Source of the DNA: Rhodocollybia butyracea
Lineage: Eukaryota; Basidiomycota; Agaricomycetes; Agaricales; Omphalotaceae
Direction: 5' to 3'
Length of the DNA: 64,000 nucleotides
Assembly (NCBI GenBank): GCA_015501585.1
Contig: JADNRY010000244.1
Coordinates: 28,973-92,972, forward strand
The position numbers and the translations under genes were made by a program. Within the stretch, counting starts at the first letter, position 1. The number at the start of each line of letters is the position of its first letter. The notes beneath the pieces were generated by a model. The model saw nothing but the letters and a program-made list of their open reading frames with translations, ran no database searches and had not been told where the DNA came from. Below are positions 57,001 to 64,000 of this stretch, one piece after another.

Positions 57001-58071
57001 ATTGCTTAGGCTTGCACAGAGCCTATTGTTGAGACAGGTATTGAAGTCAAATGTTGCACTCGAGATAAATATTGCAAATGACAAATGTGTTCATCCTCTC
57101 AGTAGTAGAGCTTAGGATTAAGGTCAAGTCAAAAATGTTCCATAAGTATCATCATTTCTGCAGCCCCAAGACTTATACACTAATTCTCCCTCTGTAGCAG
57201 TGCCTGAGCAATGCTTGACTAAGAAAGAGTACTTTAAGCAACCATAAACATCAGGAAAAGTGTTTTTTTCCTAGGGGACCAAGGGTGGCCTAAGGAAAAC
57301 TAGGTGACCTATGAATCCTATGTCATCCTAGGATTTGGCACTTGTCTTAAGGGACTCACAGCTTCCCAGGACTTCTCAGGATTTCCTAGAATATCCTAGG
57401 ATATCCTAGGATACCTCAGGACAATTCCAGGACAACTTTGGGAAAACCAGGGAAAACTAAGGAAAACCCAGTTTTTGCCCTGGTCTTCATAGGACTTCCT
57501 AGGGAATCCTGGGAAACTGTGAGTCCCTTAAGACAAGTACCAAATCCTAGGATGCCATGGGGTTCATAGGTCACCTAGTTTTCCTTAGGCCACCCTTGGT
57601 CCCCTAGGAAAAAAACACTTTTCCTGATGAAGTTATGTGGCGCCAGTAGGTCCCGTACCTCGGGGACGCCACCAACACACCAACATCACCTTTCCCCTTG
57701 CCATCAAGTCATTCTCGGCTGGACAGTGGCAGTGGACTCCTTCATGACTCTCCTTCCTTCTTGTGAGTTCATTGAGTAGTGCTTAGTGGTAGATACACTT
57801 CAATGTGTAAGTATTTCTAATGTACAAGTTTGTATCCTCTATCGTACTTTGATGTGTATTCAATATTGTTTAATTATAATCACTATAGTCTTTACACTCT
57901 TTCGCATCCTGTCGCCATCAGTGACAACACCCAGGTCCTACACTATCTCTCCCATTTTTCAGATCAACCACAGGGGCAAGAAAATGGCTCTATGAGGGGG
58001 CCAGAACAAGGGATATGTTCCCAGAAACTCAATTCACTCCGTTCAGTTCTTGTGGAGCCACGCCATTACAC
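57001..58071. other. Spacer with repeat A middle fragment and a foldback MITE, block III
   Basis: Collinear with 7415-8334 and 47840-48546. The repeat A fragment (about 57150-57720) is interrupted by the element at 57249-57629. From 57770 the sequence is almost identical to block II. Confidence 0.5.
57249..57629. mobile_element. Foldback MITE, 381 bp, with terminal inverted repeats of about 130 bp
   Basis: It begins CATCAGGAAAAGTG and ends CACTTTTCCTGATG. The outer roughly 65 bp of the two arms are perfectly inverted, and similarity with a few mismatches continues for about 130 bp. The centre has repeated ATCCTAGGAT motifs. Block II carries the empty site (CCATAAAGTTATG, about 48083); block III reads CCATAAA-element-AAGTTATG, a 2-bp (AA) duplication. 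There is no coding capacity. The superfamily is uncertain; a short duplication could fit a Tc1/mariner-like origin. Confidence 0.92.
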
Positions 58072-58519
58072 TCAGATTCCGAGAGTGACGGGAGTACAGC
58101 CGATGGAGATGAGACCCTCTGTAGAGTGTAAGTCAGTAATGGAGTCATAAAAGATTTGCTATACTGTTACCAATAGTTGAGGGGCCTGTGCAGCACAGAG
58201 CTTGAGAATCGCTACAGAAGCAATGACTCTTAGTACCAAGCTTCAAAGAAGATACAACTGGAAAACAGGCTTACCAGCTACCAGAGTAAGGGCCAATGGG
58301 GTAACAAGTAAGACCTATGAGCCCGTACAAACTGCTGATGTCGACGCCTATGATTGAAAGGACCTCAAGGGTTGTGGAGCTAGAGGCGGCTTGGGCAACA
58401 TCTTCGACGGTGGCGCAGCACTGAATAGGGCCGACGGGGCAGTCGCTGGCGGGCGGGAAGTCAGTGGCACCTGCGAGAGTAGTGAGGCTGGCGGCGACAA
58501 AAGCGAGTTTCAACTGCAT
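58072..58519 (-). CDS. Class I hydrophobin, intact copy, 110 aa, three exons
   Basis: Exons 58275-58519, 58171-58211 and 58072-58118 (introns 63 and 52 bp, GT-AG) give 333 nt. The signal peptide is MQLKLAFVAASLTTLAGA. The eight-cysteine hydrophobin pattern is complete: CPVGPIQCC, then LTC, then SC-DSQALCC, then GLISIGCTPV, with the last Cys near the C-terminus (TPVTLGI stop). The protein is secreted and self-assembles into an amphipathic film on aerial hyphae or spores. The start is the Met directly before the signal peptide; a longer frame upstream (to 58603) is unlikely to be translated. The gene converges with the secreted-protein pseudogene. It is a mosaic: exon 3 and 3' flank resemble copy 2, exons 1-2 resemble copy 1. 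Confidence 0.88.
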
Positions 58520-59119
58520 GATAAGTAGAGGTGAGAAGAATAGCGCTTGAACAACGACTGTTGGTTGTTCGAGGGAATACTTTCTGTCATCTTCGAGAAA
58601 CATTTATATCATTCTGTTTGAATAACATCATTAGTGCATGTCTTGCGTAGGCTGTAGTACTAGTAGCCTGTCACTGTTTTTGGTCTTGCCGCCGAGGGAT
58701 ATATTTTGTTACTGAATCTGACATGGGCTGTTGATATTGGTCCGGACACACAAGCCAGATATGGTGTCGAGCCTACGACTCAGGACAAACATCCACACTT
58801 TTGGACACTAGTCCATCTAGTTTCGGTAATCTTGGATTAGGAACCCGGCCTCGGGAATAACGCCCCCAGTCTTGGAAAGGAACCAGTCTATTAAGACTTG
58901 ACATCGCTTGGCATCACTCAAATCCCAAGCCATTACAGTACTCAAGTCTAATGTGTTGATAAGATAAAGATCACTGCACACTTTCTAGCACATTTCCTTT
59001 TTCATTCCCGATTTTTTAAAAACCAAACGATGGCAGCAGTATAGACTAGATATAGTAATTCTCACCAGCTTTCCCTATCTACGCTGTGCGGGTGAGTCAT
59101 CCGAATTGAATTTAATCGC
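58520..59119. other. Upstream flank of hydrophobin copy 3
   Basis: Collinear with 8786-9469 and 49000-49599. No gene seen. Confidence 0.45.
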
Positions 59120-61655
59120 GATTTTTTATCATCCTATAGCAGATTTATCGATGCAAGAGCGATGGAGCTCGATGGAGGCCGGATGATGCGGCAGTCAACC
59201 CGGGCCGGTGGGTAAGCGCGCGCTTGTTCTTTCTCTCCAAAGCTTTCATGGCAAAATAAGGCGTCCGAGGATTGGCTGGATGATCAACGAAATAGGATGA
59301 AGTTCAAGGCAAGTACTTGCGCTCATAGCTCTGAAATACTAACATGCATTCTAGTAGAACGCAAGCTGCTACCAATCCCTCTTTTCCATCCTGACGCGAC
59401 AAATGACAACACACTCAGTGCTCCCAACTACCACCGGGGTGAAAATCTATTGAAAATGGCGTTAAGAGGATCTGCTATGGCTCAGATTAACCAACCTGGG
59501 GAATTTCACTCGCCGTCTTCTCATACACTTCACCAAATTCCGAAGCCATTCTTCCTGCTGAATTGCGTCAGTCCCTATCCCTCTGGACAGGGTATCAGAT
59601 ATTCGCCACATCCCTCAGCACAACAATTACTCACCACAGTTGTCAAGCATCTACACGCCAGTGCCCTCATCGTTTCCTGCATCCCTGTATTGATATCCGT
59701 GCCGCAGCAACAGACATCGGGATTTCGCGCAATCAACATCCCTCCGAATGCATCAACAACCCCATTGACGCCCTCTTGGTTTACGCCCTCGACCTCATCC
59801 CCATTTTATTCATATCCCCGCCAGTGTCGTCACCATCCCTGCAGCCCCGAGACTCACAAGCTAGTTCTCTTTCGCATAATGCCCGGCCAAGAAAGAGGCG
59901 ACGTGCATCGATACCACGGAGCCTCGTGCCTCTGGTGCCATTGGGAACACTACGAGCACACTAACATCACAGGCACCTTTCCCCTCTTCGTCGATACCAA
60001 TTCATCCTCGGTTGGACACATCCCCTTGTTCCTGGGCCTCCCTCCATATCGTCCCCCCTCTCGCTCTTCTCTTCTCAACGAACATCGCCATCTTCAGTCT
60101 CAACCCAAGGTTTTTCGACCAGGCGAGGGTCTTCTACTCCTTGTCTTTGTCATCCCAGATACTTACGGCGACTCCTTCGCTCATGCATACAAAATCCAAG
60201 ATGACATGTTCCCGCCGTGCATTTCATCGCCTCGGCATACACGCCTTTGCCTTATACAGCTAGTCGGGATCGTAGCAGATCCATGCGAGATTTAACCTCT
60301 CCAATGGAGATTCACGGAGGCGCACCTATCCCATGTTCACATCCATATCCTGTGGTTCCCCTAACCTCACCAGCCCCAAATCACACAGCACTAGATCTAC
60401 GCCTGGTTGGACACACCCCATTCAAATTCCTCTCTCCCGCTCAATATTCTCCCGTTCAACTTACTCAGCCTCCAACGGGATCTCCGTCATCCACCCCGCA
60501 GTGGCTTGATACTACATCGGCTGGAACCCCCCAGCAGCAATCATACGCCCAAAACCCCCGAAGTTGCTGGTAAGAAGAGAAAGAGGGCCTCGGAAGATTT
60601 CCAAGAGAACAACAACTTTAAAACGTTCCAGTGCTTGTTCATTCCGCGATGGTAGCAGCGCTGCATCTCCTATAGTAATTTGATTCTCGTTCGGGGTCAC
60701 TGATATCCCCTATCACGCAGGTGAGTACTTAATCAATCGCTTCTCCATTATCATTGACATTGACCAAAAATCTCTATTTTATAGTGGCCAACCCAACATC
60801 TCACGCACTTCCTACCACCACCCCATCATATCCCTCCCTCCCCCCTCGAAATCGCCGTCATTCACAGATTCCAATGTCTACCGTCCCTCCGTCCCTCCTC
60901 AATGCCCCTCAACCCAACAACCCCAACACTGCTTCCGATCCTCCACCCACAGTCGCATCCCCAATCCAATGAGCCAACAAACACCATCAACACCAAATCC
61001 TCGCTAACCAACGCTTCTGAAATGAACAACGCACCCGTGATGCTCTAAGAGCAAGGGAAGCACGCAACGTCGTACGCAAGATGGAGTTCAAACACAAATA
61101 CTTGGTATCGGAAGATTTAGAGAAGTTTGTTAACCCTAATGAGTGGCGATCCTCTGAGAAGTCGAGTTATGTACCTACTTATTGATGTTACTATGCCTTT
61201 GGTAACAAGGAAAATGCCGTCGAAGGAGTCGTGGGCTCGTATGGATACAGAGTGTGGGGTGAATGGGGATGGGGGGCACAATCCCTATGGGTGATGCTGT
61301 TACTGTTGACTTACAGAGTTTCTCATCGATGAGCCAGCTGTGGATGAAGATACTTAACTGCCACGATTGACAAGTCCTGAGTTCATTTAGCGAATCATTT
61401 CAAATGTGTATTTCTAGTAATGTGTGTAAGTAGTTGTGTATGTAGAGCCTGTACTAACTGTACTTTTGATGTGTATCTATTTACTGTAGCCTTGCTTATA
61501 GAATGTAATATGTACTATCCTTTCTTTTTATTGCTTTCTTCTGTTTTTCGAAAAATGAGTTCAAGGAACCCCTCCCGGCGTCCCAACACCGACTCGCATC
61601 CTAGTACCGCTTACCATCCTAACTGCTAATCTACCTAGCCCACAAGCACTCCACA
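59120..61655 (+). repeat. Repeat family A, copy A6 (right flank of block III)
   Basis: The head has TAAGCGCGCGCTTG at about 59212. A long frame (59297-60295) reads SLFHPDATNDNTLSAPNYHR and KMALRGSAMAQINQPGEF. Another frame holds SSLSHNARPRKRRRASIPRS (59860-59920), a nuclear-localisation-like cluster. Lys/Arg peptide VAGKKRKRASEDF is at about 60563-60601. The conserved intron has donor CAG/GTGAGTACTTAATC (about 60719) and acceptor TTTTATAG. The 3' part reads KMEFKHKYLVSEDLEKFVNP. It is closest to A1 in sequence, including the segment before the donor. The distal tail (61500-61655) recurs at 16760-16905. Confidence 0.6.
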
Positions 61656-61967
61656 TCTGGCACCAAGCTCCACACCCCCACCAAGGAAACGTCTCGAGAT
61701 ATGAACAAGCGACTTCAGAGTTTGGCTGCCCCTAAATCTGGTAAGTAGTATTTTTGACACCGGTACAGGCGGAAATTATGTAAAAGGTGTCAGCTGTTCC
61801 GATTTCTACCACTACCACCATCATCGATTCAGAACCCATTTCTGGCAGTTTGCGACGATGGAGACTTCTGCACTGATAGCACAAGAGTATTGTGACCATC
61901 ACAATTTCAGTCAACGTAAGAGGCCAGTTTATTGATATACGGTTGCACTTCTTAATCATTGTGGAAG
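61656..61967. other. Possible 5' exons of the NLR-like gene
   Basis: A Met at 61701 followed by NKRLQSLAAPKS and a GTAAGTAG donor (about 61740), then an exon with AVPISTTTTIIDSEPISGSL and a GTAAGAG donor at about 61916, could belong to the downstream gene, but a TGA in the second exon makes the chain doubtful. Confidence 0.25.
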
Positions 61968-64000
61968 CTGCTTCGCCGGCTATATTAGAGGGTGCATCAG
62001 GTTTCGTTGCAGACCGGTCTACTTTTACAGCTGTTGGACGGGACCAAGTTACTCATAACTGGATTATCCAGAGCCCAAACTCCTCCATCATTCAGCCACA
62101 GCGGAATATCGACAGTGTTCTTCGTTGCCCTCCTCCCAGCAAAGACTTTGTCGGTCGAGAGAAAATTCTTCAAAAGCTTTCAAGGCTTTTCTCGGCTCGA
62201 GTTATATGTATTACATGCGAACAGCCAGATGTAATGGAGGAAATAGTGGCTAGAATTCGGACATGGTCAGAGTAAGAGTTCTGTTGAAACTTATACCCAA
62301 AAAATTTATCAATGTTCATCAGCTTTTTGTTCTCACATGGAATGCAAATTCGGAAGATGGTCTCGAGACAGGGATTGATGAATGGAATTCGATGATCGAT
62401 CAACTTCAAAGAAACACTTCTCATTCTAGAAAATGCAAACCCATCTCTTGATCTTGAATCCTACATTCCTTATTCCTTACACGCTCATGTCCTTATTTTG
62501 AGCGCCAATAGTGGGATCTTTGCTTTTGCGTCAAGTCTGGGCTGTGCCTTCACCTCCCCATCAATAATTAATAGAAGGGCCTTGCGGGAATTCATTGAAC
62601 GTGTTCGGAAAGCATTCATAAATCAGCAACGCATCATTCCAATTATTGCAAGAGGTGGTACAGGTAAAACTCAACTTTCACGTAAATTTGCCCATGAGTA
62701 TTCATCCAGGTAGGTATATTTATCTGAGGTTACTTGAAGTTGATCTTATTGAATGGTAGGTTCTCGCACTGTTGGGTTGTTGATGCATCTTCCGATTCAA
62801 CACTTGCTGCTGGCTTCAAAGCTCTTGGAAATGCTGCTGATGTTATTGAGGATGTGAAGGAGGTGCATCAGTTCTTGGAAAGTATGCCAGAGGGATGGCT
62901 CTTGATATTTGACAATGCTGACCATGGCGTGGATCTAAACAAATATATTCCCCGCTGCAATCATGGAAACATTCTCATTACAAGCCGTGACATGCAAATC
63001 CTTCCACTTTCATCTCTAGATCACCCATTTCCGACATTGCCTGACCTTAATGAGCAGGAAGCTATTGAGCTTCTTCTTAAATCTTCCCATGAGGAAGATT
63101 CACATGAAACTCATGTGGACATAGTCAATGCTCTAGGGTGTCAGGCGCTCGCAGTTGTAACAGCTGGGACATATGTCTTTCAACATCCCATGTGTCAGCT
63201 TAGAGATTACCTGGAGGTCTTCAAACAAAAGCATGATGCACTGCTTAGGTACCCATTGAAGACCATGGCCAGCTATGAGTTGACCATCATGGCAGCATTT
63301 CGGCTTTCCTATGATTTTCTGTCTCCACCAGCACAGGCTTTGTTACAAATCTGTTCATTATTTCACCATCTATCCATTCCTGCGAAACTCTTTGATCATG
63401 GAGGCTCTGTCAGGCTGGAAGAGGTGTGGAAGCTGCCTGGTGAAGATGAAGAAGCAGTCATCTCAATGACAGATGGGTTGAGGGCTTTTATGGCCAGGTT
63501 TACCAATGAGGCTGATATAAAAGCTAGCATTAATGAGCTTGCCAGGCTGTCATTGGCATCTTACAGTATAGATGAGCTTTCAATCTCCTTTCATCCTATT
63601 GTTCATCACTGTGCCCAGGAAACCATAGTTGGGCATAACCTGGCAGATGTGGCTATGTTTTTGTTATCCTATGCAACCCCGGGATATGGTGAATTATCAA
63701 ATGAAGAGTATCAATTTCAACGCAAACTTTTGCCACATGCACATCACCTATGTGATCAAGAAGCCAGTTTGCCTGCAGTCTATATCTGTCATAAAGTAGC
63801 ATCCATATTTTTCTCAAGAAGGTGAATGGCAGGGTGCAGAGAGGTTGTTACAAAATGTAGTAAAGCATTGTCATGGAACTGTTGGAGAAGAGCATCCTGC
63901 AACTCTGCGTGGCATGGCCAATTTGGCAGAAACCTACATCCACATGGGTAGGTACAATGAAGCTGAAGTTTTGGGGGGAAAAGTGCTACAACTAAGCAAG
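61968..64000 (+). CDS. NLR/STAND-like ATPase with TPR-type C-terminus, partial, frames broken
   Basis: The N-terminal exon reads ILEGASGFVADRSTFTAVGR and, further on, RCPPPSKDFVGREKILQKLS, the usual lead-in to agaricomycete NACHT/NB-ARC proteins. A degenerate nucleotide-binding half follows (LLILENANPSLDLESYIPYS), then a second with Walker A ARGGTGKT (about 62648-62671), intron 62710-62759, Walker B WLLIFDNAD and sensor-like HGNILITSRD. A winged-helix-like region comes next, then TPR units (GEWQGAERLL, HPATLRGMANLAETYIHMGR). Fungal STANDs are cytosolic sensors in incompatibility or defence. Frames disagree near 62400 and near 63815 (the frame reaches a stop at 63823-63825 while the next segment continues in another frame). 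It may be a pseudogene or contain unrecognised introns. The right edge truncates it. Confidence 0.65.

Noticed and set aside
58520..58603. Upstream extension of hydrophobin copy 3 (28 extra codons)
   Set aside because: The extension would bury the signal peptide; the Met immediately before it is the expected hydrophobin start and is conserved in all copies.

Overview
The window looks like a gene-poor, repeat-rich accessory region from an agaricomycete (mushroom-forming basidiomycete) genome. The evidence is many GT-AG introns of about 45-65 bp, class I hydrophobins, a coiled-coil plus F-box-like protein family, a class I sesquiterpene-type synthase, a STAND/NLR-like ATPase with TPR-like repeats, a Crypton-type tyrosine recombinase with a GCR1_C-like tail, and a complete Ty1/Copia retrotransposon. 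No rRNA, tRNA or CRISPR array was recognised. All gene models were spliced by hand from the sequence.

Layout: a terpene synthase 3' fragment (1-465). Block I (about 1.1-11.6 kb) contains, in order, repeat A0, an F-box-like gene (-), a relict F-box piece (+), an intact 184-aa secreted-protein gene (+), a hydrophobin gene (-) with a damaged splice site, and repeat A1. A decayed Crypton (12.9-15.3 kb) follows, then minisatellite and direct repeats, then a long unresolved zone (16-25.8 kb) with a 2-kb-spaced inverted repeat and GTGCGTGC-rich repeats. Next come repeat A2 (25.8-28.6 kb) carrying a 444-bp insertion, a methyltransferase pseudogene (28.8-29.8 kb, -), a complete 10-exon terpene synthase gene (31.4-33.0 kb, -) and partial repeat A3. 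Block II (about 35.3-52.1 kb) is a second copy of block I: A4, F-box-like gene, relict F-box, secreted-protein pseudogene, frameshifted hydrophobin, A5. It has been enlarged by a young Copia element (36.2-41.4 kb) and two hAT-like MITEs with 8-bp target duplications. An FAD-oxidoreductase gene lacking its N-terminal dinucleotide-binding fold lies at 52.5-54.1 kb (-). Block III (56.2-61.6 kb) is a partial third copy (secreted-protein pseudogene, foldback MITE, intact hydrophobin, A6). An NLR-like gene (62-64 kb, +) runs off the right edge.

The main biology is a segmental triplication of an [A repeat - F-box - small secreted protein - hydrophobin - A repeat] module with later decay. The paralogous blocks supply empty sites that prove several insertions. 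Of three hydrophobin copies, two are broken at different places; the intact third resembles one broken copy on its exon-3 side and the other on its exon-1 side, which suggests gene conversion. The terpene synthase appears intact, but the neighbouring methyltransferase is decayed, so any terpenoid cluster here is probably a remnant.
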